From Mesorhizobium sp. (GTDB lineage Bacteria > Pseudomonadota > Alphaproteobacteria > Rhizobiales > Rhizobiaceae): 64,000 nt of DNA. The position numbers and the translations under genes are program-made. This document shows positions 17,001-24,881 of the stretch, piece after piece. The stretch covers positions 1-64,000 of the forward strand of contig SAQG01000036.1 in the NCBI GenBank assembly GCA_004020315.1. Reading direction: 5' to 3'. Position 1 is the first letter of the stretch, and every line of letters begins with the position of its first letter. The notes below the pieces were generated by a model. That model made no database searches. It had not been told where the DNA came from and was given only the letters and a program-made list of their open reading frames with translations.

Positions 17001-17759
17001 ATGCTCGCACTTGCCAACAAGGTCGCCATCATCACCGGCGCCAGCTCCGGCATCGGCCGCGCCACGGCAAAACTCTTTGCCGAGCAAGGCGCCAAGGTGG
17101 TAATCGCCGCCCGCCGCCAGGCGGAGCTCGATGGGCTCGTTGCCGAAATCGAAGATGCCGAAGGCATCGCTGTTGCGCTTGCCGGCGACGTTCGCGACGA
17201 GGCCTATGCCAAAGCCCTTGTCGAGCTGGCGGTCGAGAAATTCGGCGGGCTGGATATCGCCTTCAACAACGCTGGCTCGGTCGGCAAGATGGGTCCGATT
17301 TCGGAGCTGTCGCTGGAGGGATGGCGCGAGACGCTCGACACCAACCTGACCAGCGCATTCCTTGGTGCGAAATATCAGGTGCCGGCGATGGTGGACCGCG
17401 GCGGCGGATCGCTGATCTTCACCTCTACCTTCGTCGGCCATACCGTCGGCATGCCCGGCATGACCAGCTATGCCGCAAGCAAGGCCGGGCTGATCGGATT
17501 GACGCAGGTGCTTGCCGCCGAATACGGCGCTAAAGGCGTGCGGGTCAACGCGTTGCTGCCGGGCGGCACCGACACGCCTTCGGCTACGTTCAAGACACCT
17601 GAATCGCGAGCCTTCGTCGAAAACCTGCATGCCTTGAAGCGCGTCGCCGAGCCCGAGGAGATCGCCCGCTCGGCGCTCTACCTGGCTTCGGATGCATCGA
17701 GCTTCACCACCGGCGCGGCATTGTTCGCCGATGGCGGCATCTCGATCACCCGGACGTGA
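17001..17759 (+). CDS. SDR-family oxidoreductase
   Basis: A 252-residue classical SDR. TGASSGIG near residue 12 binds NAD(P), NNAG near 90 is structural, and the catalytic Ser and YAASKAG segment are near 140-158. FTTGAALFADGG is at the C-terminus. ATG 17001 is placed nine bases after AAAGG; ATG 16992 is an alternative adding three residues. The substrate is unknown. It is divergent from soxB, with 277 bases between starts. Confidence 0.88.
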   Translation: MLALANKVAIITGASSGIGRATAKLFAEQGAKVVIAARRQAELDGLVAEIEDAEGIAVALAGDVRDEAYAKALVELAVEKFGGLDIAFNNAGSVGKMGPISELSLEGWRETLDTNLTSAFLGAKYQVPAMVDRGGGSLIFTSTFVGHTVGMPGMTSYAASKAGLIGLTQVLAAEYGAKGVRVNALLPGGTDTPSATFKTPESRAFVENLHALKRVAEPEEIARSALYLASDASSFTTGAALFADGGISITRT

Positions 17760-17862
17760 AGCGTTTCGCGATCGGCGCGCAAGCCGCAGTGCCTGAAAAC
17801 CGCTCTTGCTTTTCCCGGCAATTTGACGATTCCGTCTTCTCCTCGAAGACGGGTTTGGAAAC

Positions 17863-18252
17863 ATGCTGCTGATCAGGACCTATATCGCCGCGAGCGCAAT
17901 CGAAGGCGTCGGCGTCTTTGCCGCCGAGCCGGTCCGGAAAGGGACGCCGATCTGGCGGCTCGATCCGGATTTCGACCGGCTGATCCCGATGGAAAAATAT
18001 GAGGCGGCGCCGCCACACCTCAAGGAATTTCTCGACAGATATGCCTATCCGAGCCCGGACCGGCCCGGATTCATGGTCTATGAAGTCGACAATGGCCGTT
18101 TCATGAACCACGCCGAAAGGCCGAACACGGATTTTTCGCAGTATGGCGGGGCAACCGCGATCCGCGACATAGCCGCGGGCGAGGAAATAACCTGCGACTA
18201 CGGCGAGTTTTTCGACGATTTCGAGCGGCTTCATTTGGCCACGGCATCATAG
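17863..18252 (+). CDS. Small SET-domain protein
   Basis: A 129-residue protein that is essentially a bare SET core. GVGVFAAEPVRKGTPIW is near the N-terminus, GRFMNHAERPNT near residue 78 gives the NH of the SAM pocket, and GEEITCDYGEF near 110 gives the C-terminal pseudoknot Tyr. SET proteins methylate lysines using SAM; bacterial targets of such short versions are not established. It stands alone, 103 bases after the SDR gene. The family call is firm; enzymatic activity is inferred from the motifs. Confidence 0.85.
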   Translation: MLLIRTYIAASAIEGVGVFAAEPVRKGTPIWRLDPDFDRLIPMEKYEAAPPHLKEFLDRYAYPSPDRPGFMVYEVDNGRFMNHAERPNTDFSQYGGATAIRDIAAGEEITCDYGEFFDDFERLHLATAS

Positions 18253-18332
18253 CGACCCGATTTGCGTCGGTGGAGGAACATCGAACGGCCCGGAGCGGTA
18301 GATCGGCTCCGGGCCACATTTCCAGCCCCAGA

Positions 18333-18776
18333 TTATTTCCGGTGGGCGTGCGGCTCGTCGGTGTGGCGGCCGTCATACTGCCGGTCCAGCTCGCGAATCG
18401 CCTCCTGGCCTTTCTTCGGATCGACCAGGGCGAGAAGCGCGTCGATCTTGGCCTCCATCCGGTCGGTACTTTCCTTCGATTGCGGCGAGCCGACGAAGAG
18501 CAGGAACGCCAGGCCACCGACCTGCCAGAGCAGTTGCAGGAATTCCGATTGCCAGTTCTCGAGCGTGTCGCGGCTCATCTCGATCAGATAGCCGCTGACA
18601 TCGACCGGCTGGCCAAGCGCGCTTTGCTCGTCCAGATAGGCGAACCAGCCGAAAACCCAGTGGCCGACGATCGAGATGATGAAGAAGCCGAGGGTAATCC
18701 AGGCATAGCTGTAGGCCCGCCACACCGAAGGTCGTGTCATCTTGGCCGCCGGCCTGTTGTCCTCATCGTTTGGCAT
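18333..18776 (-). CDS. DUF6766-type membrane protein
   Basis: A 147-residue membrane protein with two hydrophobic spans (about residues 25-47 and 83-98). The conserved LENWQSEFLQLLWQVGG enters the second span and is followed by LFVGSPQSKES. The cytoplasmic tail is charged and His-rich at the end (HTDEPHAHRK). The pattern fits DUF6766, of unknown function. It overlaps the upstream ferritin-like gene by 14 bases on the same strand, so both belong to one operon under an EcfG-type promoter; a role in envelope stress is only inference. Confidence 0.75.
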   Translation of the reverse strand: MPNDEDNRPAAKMTRPSVWRAYSYAWITLGFFIISIVGHWVFGWFAYLDEQSALGQPVDVSGYLIEMSRDTLENWQSEFLQLLWQVGGLAFLLFVGSPQSKESTDRMEAKIDALLALVDPKKGQEAIRELDRQYDGRHTDEPHAHRK

Positions 18777-19272
18777 TGTCGCTGTCCGACTCCGAGCGAG
18801 CCAGGAACTGCTCCGTTGTCGCGGGCAGCTTGTTTTTCAGCCACTCGGCCATCGCCTCTTCCTCACGCAGATTTTGTTCGCAGGCCCGGGCGACTTCTGT
18901 TTCGCCGAGGGTTTCTGCGGCTGCGATGAGGATTGTGTATGAGGCGATCTCCATATGTTCGAATGTATAGCTCGCGAGTGAGCCTTTCATCACCTCGTCG
19001 CCGGCGAAGATACCGCTTAGGGACTGCGCCATGGCCAAAAGCTTGCCGCCGGCGTCCTTCAGTGTGGACGTATCTTCGCCCAATTGTTCCAGGCAGGTTC
19101 TGAGGCGCGCGGCTTGCCCTTTCGTCTCGTCGAGGTGCAGGCTGATGCGCTCACGGAGTTCGGGATAACTCTCCAGCCGGCGCAGCTGGCCGTTCAGCAT
19201 GGTTTCGGCCTGCTCCTCCATCGCATGCGCGTCCCTGAGCCACTGGACAAGCCATTCACGGGTCTCTGACAT
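18763..19272 (-). CDS. Ferritin-like DUF892 (YciE-type) protein
   Basis: A 169-residue helical protein with the DUF892 opening REWLVQWLRDAHAMEEQAE and repeated Glu/His positions (LDETKGQ, YTFEHMEIASY, LREEEAMAEWL) that could bind metal in a ferritin-like four-helix bundle. DUF892 proteins are typical of osmotic and general stress regulons. ATG 19272 follows CAGGAGAAAACCG; the longer frame upstream is unsupported. An EcfG-like promoter lies 32-56 bases upstream. Confidence 0.85.
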   Translation of the reverse strand: MSETREWLVQWLRDAHAMEEQAETMLNGQLRRLESYPELRERISLHLDETKGQAARLRTCLEQLGEDTSTLKDAGGKLLAMAQSLSGIFAGDEVMKGSLASYTFEHMEIASYTILIAAAETLGETEVARACEQNLREEEAMAEWLKNKLPATTEQFLARSESDSDNAKR

Positions 19273-19303
19273 CGGTTTTCTCCTGTGCTTGCTTCGCGAG
19301 AAC

Positions 19304-19328
19304 AACCATTGAGGAACAAGGTTGTTCC
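19304..19328 (-). promoter_or_regulatory. EcfG-like promoter of the DUF892 operon
   Basis: Minus-strand GGAAC (19328-19324), 16 bases, GGTT (19307-19304). One base differs from the CGTT consensus. The distance to the DUF892 start is 31 bases. Confidence 0.55.
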
Positions 19329-19515
19329 TTCGTCGATAAGCCGGGCGAACCGTTTTGCCCGGATTGAGGCAGCAGGGGTTTATCGGTGGCGGAGAAAACG
19401 CCAACGATCGCTCATCCGCGCGACAAAGCCCCGGTCGTGGGGCCGGGTCGCGATTCGTTGCTTTGCGACGGCATTTATGCTACTGAGTGAGGCATGGTGA
19501 TGATTTGCGCCGACG

Positions 19516-19538
19516 ACCCGCCGCCGAGGCGGGTTTTT
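19516..19538 (+). terminator. Orphan intrinsic terminator, possible short RNA
   Basis: ACCCGCC (19516-19522), five-base loop, GGCGGGT (19528-19534), then a T run to 19538. It acts only on the plus strand, yet no plus-strand gene precedes it for 1.2 kb. TATGCT (19476-19481) could be a -10 of a short transcript of about 50 nt. The rest of 19273-19667 holds no other gene I can support. Confidence 0.7.
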
Positions 19539-19549
19539 CGTTTCGGCAG

Positions 19550-19578
19550 TGGACAGAGCGGCATGATTCTGCTATCAG
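19550..19578 (+). promoter_or_regulatory. Candidate rpsU promoter
   Basis: TGGACA (19550-19555), 17 bases, TATCAG (19573-19578), just downstream of the orphan terminator and 89 bases before the rpsU start. Confidence 0.4.
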
Positions 19579-19667
19579 CCGCCCCAATTCGTGGTGTAAA
19601 GCGCCGCGGAGGCTAGCGGCTATGGCCACTTGCCTGTTGATATCAAACCCGAAAGACAGGATTGCCC

Positions 19668-19940
19668 GTGCAGGTACTCGTCCGCGACAACAATGTTGAC
19701 CAGGCGCTTCGCGCGCTCAAGAAAAAGATGCAGCGCGAAGGCATCTTCCGCGAAATGAAGATGCGCGGACATTACGAGAAGCCTTCCGAGAAGCGCGCCC
19801 GCGAAAAGGCAGAAGCCGTTCGCCGCGCCCGCAAGCTGGCCCGCAAGCGCGCCCAGCGCGAGGGCCTGCTGCCGATGACGCCGCGCCCGGTGGCGGCTGG
19901 TGCTGCTGGTGCCGGTGCTCCGCGTCCGCCGCGGTTCTGA
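19668..19940 (+). CDS. rpsU: Ribosomal protein S21
   Basis: A 90-residue bS21 of the small ribosomal subunit, which promotes translation initiation. The typical rhizobial start VQVLVRDNNVDQALRALKK is followed by KMQREGIFREMKMRGHYEKP and an Arg/Lys-rich helix. An Ala/Gly/Pro-rich tail follows. The start is GTG 19668, with AGGA six bases upstream; TTG 19662 lies too close to that site. A strong intrinsic terminator follows the gene. Confidence 0.95.
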   Translation: MQVLVRDNNVDQALRALKKKMQREGIFREMKMRGHYEKPSEKRAREKAEAVRRARKLARKRAQREGLLPMTPRPVAAGAAGAGAPRPPRF

Positions 19941-19974
19941 CGCCAATTTTTCGTCCTTTTCGAAGGATAGCCAG

Positions 19975-20012
19975 GGTGGCGCGATGTGTAATCGCCGCCA
20001 CCTTTTTGTTTT
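19975..20012 (+). terminator. rpsU intrinsic terminator
   Basis: GGTGGCG pairs with CGCCACC, CGAT with ATCG, with one bulged base, and TTTTTGTTTTG follows from 20003. It lies 34 bases after the rpsU stop. Confidence 0.85.
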
Positions 20013-20025
20013 GAATTCCTCTCGA

Positions 20026-20085
20026 TTCGGAGAGGGCCAGTTCGGAGAAGGCCAGCTCGGAGTGGGCCAGCTCGGAGAGGGAACA
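20026..20085. repeat. Four-copy 15-bp tandem repeat
   Basis: Four consecutive units of the form (T/C)TCGGAG(A/T)(A/G)GGCCAG (20026-20040, 20041-20055, 20056-20070, 20071-20085), the last ending in GGAACAG. The array fills the gap between the rpsU terminator and the TPR gene. Units contain GGAG, but the array ends 38 bases before the start codon. Confidence 0.85.
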
Positions 20086-20123
20086 GACCTGACGGCGCGG
20101 CGGGCAGTGAGGACAGAGCAGAC

Positions 20124-20969
20124 ATGAATGCAACAAGCGTGGAGCGCAGAACCGCAATGCGCGGCTTCGCCCTGACGGCAGCCCTGCTTTCTGGCTTGGC
20201 ACTCGCCGGCTGCCAGACAGTCCCGACCGGCGAATTCACTAACATCGACAAGGCACAAGGGTCGGCCGAGAACATCTCCTCGCTGTCGGCCGTTATTCAG
20301 CGCAGTCCCCAGGATCCGGAAGCCTACAATGTGCGCGGCTCGGCCTATGGCCGCGGCGGCCAGTATCAGGCGGCGCTCAAGGATTTCAACACCGCCATCC
20401 AGCTCAACCCGAATTTCTACCAGGCCTATTCGAACCGCGCTCTCATCCATCGCTTCCTCGGCGACCAGGCGACCGCGCTTGCCGACTACAACCGCTCGAT
20501 CCAGATCAATCCCGACTATGACGCCGCCTATATCGGCCGCGGCAATCTCTACCGCAAAGCCGGCCGCATCCAGGAAGCGTTCAACGATTTCCAGAAGGCG
20601 ATCCAGCTCGACACGACAGATGCGCGCGCCTATCACAATCGCGGCCTGATCTATCAGAGCCAGGGCCAGCACGCTTTTGCCATCGAGGATTTCTCGACCG
20701 CCATCTCGCTGGCGCCGGACGCGGCCGAACCCTACAATGGCCGCGGCCTCTCCTATCTCGCGATGAACGACGAGGATAATGCCTTCGCCGACATCAACAT
20801 GGCGATCAAGCTCGACGGCAAGAATGCCGAGGCCTGGTCCAACCAGGCGCTGATCTACGAGCGGCGCGGCGACAAGGTCAAGGCGGCAAAATCCTACCGC
20901 GAGGCCGTGCGCCTCAACCCCACCTACCAGCCGGCCAAGGACGGCCTGGCCCGCACCAGCACCGGCTGA
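20124..20969 (+). CDS. TPR-repeat lipoprotein
   Basis: A 281-residue protein with a lipoprotein signal (ALLSGLALAGC, Cys near residue 30) and about six tetratricopeptide repeats from residue 62 to the end, each with the W/Y-x-x-x-A-x2-D-F-x-A-I-x-L pattern (for example AALKDFNTAIQLNPN). It resembles NlpI-like outer-membrane lipoproteins that scaffold envelope enzymes. The start at 20124 is used; ATG 20157 is possible and keeps the signal. The only near neighbours are rpsU upstream and a DUF992 gene downstream. Confidence 0.88.
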   Translation: MNATSVERRTAMRGFALTAALLSGLALAGCQTVPTGEFTNIDKAQGSAENISSLSAVIQRSPQDPEAYNVRGSAYGRGGQYQAALKDFNTAIQLNPNFYQAYSNRALIHRFLGDQATALADYNRSIQINPDYDAAYIGRGNLYRKAGRIQEAFNDFQKAIQLDTTDARAYHNRGLIYQSQGQHAFAIEDFSTAISLAPDAAEPYNGRGLSYLAMNDEDNAFADINMAIKLDGKNAEAWSNQALIYERRGDKVKAAKSYREAVRLNPTYQPAKDGLARTSTG

Positions 20970-21133
20970 CCGACGACGGCTTTTCGGCCTGATATGGCAG
21001 GCCTGCCGTTTAGCATGCCGTCGAAACCTTCAATGACTGTGCATTGACGCCCGCCTTGATCGCGCCAAGTTTTCGGCGGAACGCTCGGGACGCCTAGCCG
21101 TTGTTCAAGGCAGTTCGCGAAAGGACCCCTCCC

Positions 21134-21607
21134 ATGATCAAGAAACTCGCCTGTGCCGCAGCCCTCGCCGCTACGGTTCTCGCCGCCCCTGCCAGCGCAG
21201 GCAGGCTGCAGCTCGGCGTGCTCGACTGCACCATCGACGGCGGCACCGGCTATATCGTTACATCCAACAAAGGGGTGGCCTGCACCTTTCGCCCCCATCA
21301 TGGCGGTCCCCCGGAAGCCTATACCGGGGTCATTTCCAAGCTTGGCGTCGACATCGGCAAGACGCACCAGGGCGAATTGATATGGGCTGTCTTGGCGGCC
21401 ACTCGCGACCGTGATGCCGGCGACCTTGCCGGCAGCTACTATGGCGTCAACGCCGAGGCCAGCGTGGTGACCGGCGGCGGCGCCAACCTTCTGGTCGGCG
21501 GCCTGAACAGCGCCTTCTCGCTGCAGCCTTTCAACGTGCAGGCGCAGACCGGCGTCAATCTGGCAGTCGCCGTCACCTCACTGGAGCTGATCCACTCGTT
21601 CAAATAA
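21134..21607 (+). CDS. Secreted DUF992 protein
   Basis: A 157-residue exported protein. The signal peptide ends near LAAPASA, and the mature part begins RLQLGVLDCTIDGGTGYIV and continues with VACTFRP and YTGVISKLGVDIG, the DUF992 pattern found in Rhizobiales. Two cysteines may pair. The function is unknown; a periplasmic location is predicted. ATG 21134 was chosen as the signal start, with AAAGGA about ten bases upstream. A perfect 12-bp hairpin terminator follows. Confidence 0.85.
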   Translation: MIKKLACAAALAATVLAAPASAGRLQLGVLDCTIDGGTGYIVTSNKGVACTFRPHHGGPPEAYTGVISKLGVDIGKTHQGELIWAVLAATRDRDAGDLAGSYYGVNAEASVVTGGGANLLVGGLNSAFSLQPFNVQAQTGVNLAVAVTSLELIHSFK

Positions 21608-21628
21608 GCGCCATAGCGTAGCTCTGCA

Positions 21629-21672
21629 TGCGGCGCGGAATAGGATAGGACTGTTCCGCGCCGCACGATTTT
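21629..21672 (+). terminator. DUF992 gene terminator
   Basis: TGCGGCGCGGAA (21629-21640) pairs perfectly with TTCCGCGCCGCA (21654-21665); CGATTTTT follows. It lies 22 bases after the stop. Confidence 0.8.
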
Positions 21673-21900
21673 TGGGAACCGCCATGCCAAGGGCGATCAT
21701 TGCTGACGCCATGATCGCCAATCTTCGATCACCCTGACTTCCCGCCCATCAGCACTCTCAGGGTACCCGCAAAAAAACCGCTTGAGCTCAACTGCGGTTG
21801 AGGTTTTACAACCCGTCCCCGAAGCGCCAAGTGCGTTTTGGAGACGACGAGCGCTCCACCAATTTTGAATCGGCGTATAACAAAGTTCGGGAGGGCGGGG

Positions 21901-23344
21901 GTGACCGAAACCAGCACAAACAGGGTCGATTGGCGCGCGCTGTGGGCGAGCGGCGACCTCGCGCGCTTCTGCTTCATCAGCCTCGGCATCCTGCTGCACG
22001 CCACCAACGAAACCATGGTGGCAACGGTGATGCCGGCCATGGTCGGCGAACTCTCCGGCGTTCAGTTGGTCGGCTGGTCGCTGGCGATCTACGAGCTCGG
22101 TGCCATCGTCGCCGGCGCTGCCGCCGGACGGCTGGTGAGCTATGTCGCGTTGCGGACTAACATGGTGGTCGCCGCCCTGCTCTATGCGGCCGGCGCCCTG
22201 GTCTGCGCCATCGCACCCTCCATGCCGCTGTTCCTGACCGGGCGCCTGATCGAGGGGTTTGGCGGCGGCGCGCTGGTGTCGCTGGCCTTCGTCTCGGTCG
22301 AGCGGCTGTTTCCACGCGCCATCTGGCCGCAGCTTTTCGGCGTCATGTCGGCGGTCTGGGGCGTCGCCGCCTTCAGCGGGCCCCTGCTCGGTGCGTTGAT
22401 GACCCGGATTGCTCTCCTGGCGCTGGGCCTTCGGCGTCTTCACGCTGGGCGGCACGGCCATGGCGCTGGCGAGCTTCATCGTGCTCGACACACCTGAGGC
22501 GACCAGGCCGCAGGCGATCACTGGAACGGCGCCGCCCTTCCCCTTCGCGGCGCTCGGCTGCCTGGCCGTCAGCGTCGTGCTGATCGCCACGGCCGGGGTC
22601 GACATTGCCCTGATGCGCTCGTCCCTGCTGCTGGCCCTCGGCGTGGCAGGTCTCGCGCTGTTCATCCGCATCGACGCGCTGAAGCCGGGCTCGCGGCTGT
22701 TCCCGTCGCGGCTGTTCTCATGGCGCTCGCCGGTCGGCGCAGGCATGACCATGGTCGCCGCCTTTTCGGTGGCGACCTGTTCCTTCGCCGTCTACGGGCC
22801 GCTGCTTCTGACCAGCCTGCACGGCATTCCGATCCTGACCACCGGCTATATCATCGCCGCCGAATCGATCGCCTGGTCGATCCTGTCGATCCTCGTCGCC
22901 AACGCGCCGCCGGAACGCGAGAGGCTGATCATCACCGGCGGCGCGCTGATGATCGCGACGGGCATTGCCGGTTTCGCCTATGCGGTGCCGGCAGGTTCCA
23001 TTCCGCTGATCCTGTTTTGCGCCTTGCTGCAAGGCGGCGGCTTCGGCATTGCCTGGCCCTTCGTCACGCGGGTGATCGTGGCATCGGCCAGGGACGGCGA
23101 GCAGACGATCGCCTCCGCCGCCGTGCCGACAATGCAGCGCATCGGCTATGCGGTGGGTGCAGCACTGACCGGCATCGTCGCCAATGCCAGCGGTTTTTCC
23201 GAAGGCCTGAACCGTGAGGCGGCGGCAAATGTCGCGACCTGGCTGTTCCTCGCCTTTGTGCCGCTCGGGATTCTGGGATGCCTTGCCGCCCTCAGGATCT
23301 CGGGGCCGGCAGCCCGGTCACAGGAAGCAACGGTTAGACAGTAA
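21901..23344 (+). pseudogene. MFS transporter with frameshift
   Basis: The region encodes one major facilitator protein (about 480 residues, drug/H+ antiporter type) in two frames. The first part, from GTG 21901 (preceded by GGGAGGGCGGGG), runs through MVGELSGVQLVGWSLAIYEL and GRLIEGFGGGALVSLAFVSV to ...GALMTRI. From about 22409 the continuation is in the next frame (LLSWRWAFGVFTLGG) and runs to 23344. One base must be skipped near 22400-22412. Either the gene is inactivated or the sequence has an indel error. Its end overlaps the convergent coaBC by 11 bases. Substrate unknown. Confidence 0.82.
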
Positions 23345-24803
23345 TCGTCTTCAGCCGTTCGGCGATCAAGGCGGCGAGCCGCGTCGCCACCTCGTCCTTG
23401 CTCATCTCGGGCCATTCGTCGACACCGGCCTTCGAGACGATCCGCACCCGGTTGCGGTCGCCGCCCATCACCCCGCCTTCGTGGGACACGTCGTTGGCGA
23501 CGATGAAATCGGCGCCCTTCTTCCTGAGCTTGGCCTCGGCGTTCCTGACGAGATCCTGCGTCTCGGCGGCGAAGCCGACGACTAGGCTGGGGCGTTTCTT
23601 GTGATGACCGACACCGGCGAGAATGTCCGGATTTTCGATCATCTGCAGCGCCGGCGGTCCCTCGCCCGCCACTTTCTTGATCTTCTCGCCGGCCGAGGTC
23701 TCGCTACGCCAGTCGGCGACCGCCGCGACGAACACCGCCGCGTCAGCCGGCAGCAACTGTTCGACCGCGTCCTTCATCTCGTTTGCGGTTTCGACATGCA
23801 GCGTGGTGACCTCAGCCGGATCGGCAATACCGACCGGACCGGAGACGAGGCGCACATCGGCGCCCAGCCGTGCCAGCGCCGCCGCGATGGCATGGCCCTG
23901 CTTGCCGGACGAGCGGTTGGCGATGTAGCGCACCGGGTCGATCGGCTCATGCGTCGGCCCGGAGGTGACGATGATCTTTCTGCCTGCCAGCGGCTTCGGC
24001 CCGACATCAAGCAGCGCCTCGATCGCGGCGACGATCTCCAGCGGCTCGGCCATGCGGCCCTCACCCGCCTCGTTGCTCTCGGCCATCTCGCCCTTCGCCG
24101 GGCCGACGAATGCGATGCCATCCTTCTGCAACGTCGCGCGGTTGCGCCGGGTCGCCGGATGCGACCACATTTTCGGGTTCATGGCGGGTGCCATCAAAAC
24201 CGGCTTGTCGGTCGCGATGAGCACGGTGGAGGCGAGGTCGCTGGCGTGGCCGTTGGCAAGCTTCGCCATCAGATCGGCGGTCGCCGGCGCCACGACGACA
24301 AGGTCGGCCTCGCGCGACAGGCGGATGTGGCCGACATCGTGCTCGTCATTGCGATCGAACAAATCGGTGAAGACGTGGTCGGCCGACAGCGCGCCGGCCG
24401 ACAGCGTGGTGACGAACTCCTGCGCCGCCGCGGTCATCACCACACGCACGGCGGCTCCTCGTTCGCGTAGCCGGCGGATCAGGTCCAGCGCCTTGTAGGC
24501 GGCGATGCCGCCGCCGATGATCAGCAGGATGCGCTTGCCGGAGAGGCACGCAGCGAATTGCGGAGGCCTGCGGGCGGGACCACGTTCCGGCAGATCAACA
24601 TCGAATCCTCCATGAGGCTCGACTGAGCGGCGGATCGCCGCGTAAAGAGTCTCGTCTTGGAAGCTTCTGCTTGCGTCGCCAGAAACGCCATTTGCAAGGA
24701 CGCTACGAGCTTCCTCTTCCATCGACACGCCCCTAGCGGCGGCGCGCTCGCGCAACGCTTGCTTCACGCTGTCATTGAGACTGCGGATGGTAAGGGTTCC
24801 CAT
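23334..24803 (-). CDS. coaBC: CoaBC with N-terminal FitA-like antitoxin domain
   Basis: A 489-residue fusion. Residues about 88-270 are phosphopantothenoylcysteine decarboxylase (LSGKRILLIIGGGIAAYKAL, GHIRLSREADLVVVAPAT, APAMNPKMWSHPAT). Residues about 275-489 are phosphopantothenate-cysteine ligase (SGPTHEPIDPVRYIANRSSG, FVAAVADWR). Together they make 4'-phosphopantetheine for coenzyme A. Residues 1-85 are a ribbon-helix-helix antitoxin of the FitA type (MGTLTIRSLNDSVKQAL, RGVSMEEEARSVL, then GGFDVDLPERGPARRPPQF). AAGGAG sits seven bases before ATG 24803. No ATG, GTG or TTG lies in frame between the two parts, so coaBC seems to depend on the fused start. Confidence 0.9.
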   Translation of the reverse strand: MGTLTIRSLNDSVKQALRERAAARGVSMEEEARSVLANGVSGDASRSFQDETLYAAIRRSVEPHGGFDVDLPERGPARRPPQFAACLSGKRILLIIGGGIAAYKALDLIRRLRERGAAVRVVMTAAAQEFVTTLSAGALSADHVFTDLFDRNDEHDVGHIRLSREADLVVVAPATADLMAKLANGHASDLASTVLIATDKPVLMAPAMNPKMWSHPATRRNRATLQKDGIAFVGPAKGEMAESNEAGEGRMAEPLEIVAAIEALLDVGPKPLAGRKIIVTSGPTHEPIDPVRYIANRSSGKQGHAIAAALARLGADVRLVSGPVGIADPAEVTTLHVETANEMKDAVEQLLPADAAVFVAAVADWRSETSAGEKIKKVAGEGPPALQMIENPDILAGVGHHKKRPSLVVGFAAETQDLVRNAEAKLRKKGADFIVANDVSHEGGVMGGDRNRVRIVSKAGVDEWPEMSKDEVATRLAALIAERLKTITV

Positions 24804-24881
24804 GGCCTTGCTCCTTCGCCCTCTACATAAGTGAGGAGGGGTGCGCATGCAATGACAGCAATGCCAGCGCTGTCATTGCAC

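Noticed and set aside
15776..17533. 585-residue plus-strand ORF
   Set aside because: Runs antisense through soxB and then out of frame through the SDR gene; no recognisable protein.
20026..20085. Repeat array considered as CRISPR or as coding repeat
   Set aside because: Units are contiguous 15-mers without spacers and no cas genes exist; the encoded peptides are shadows.
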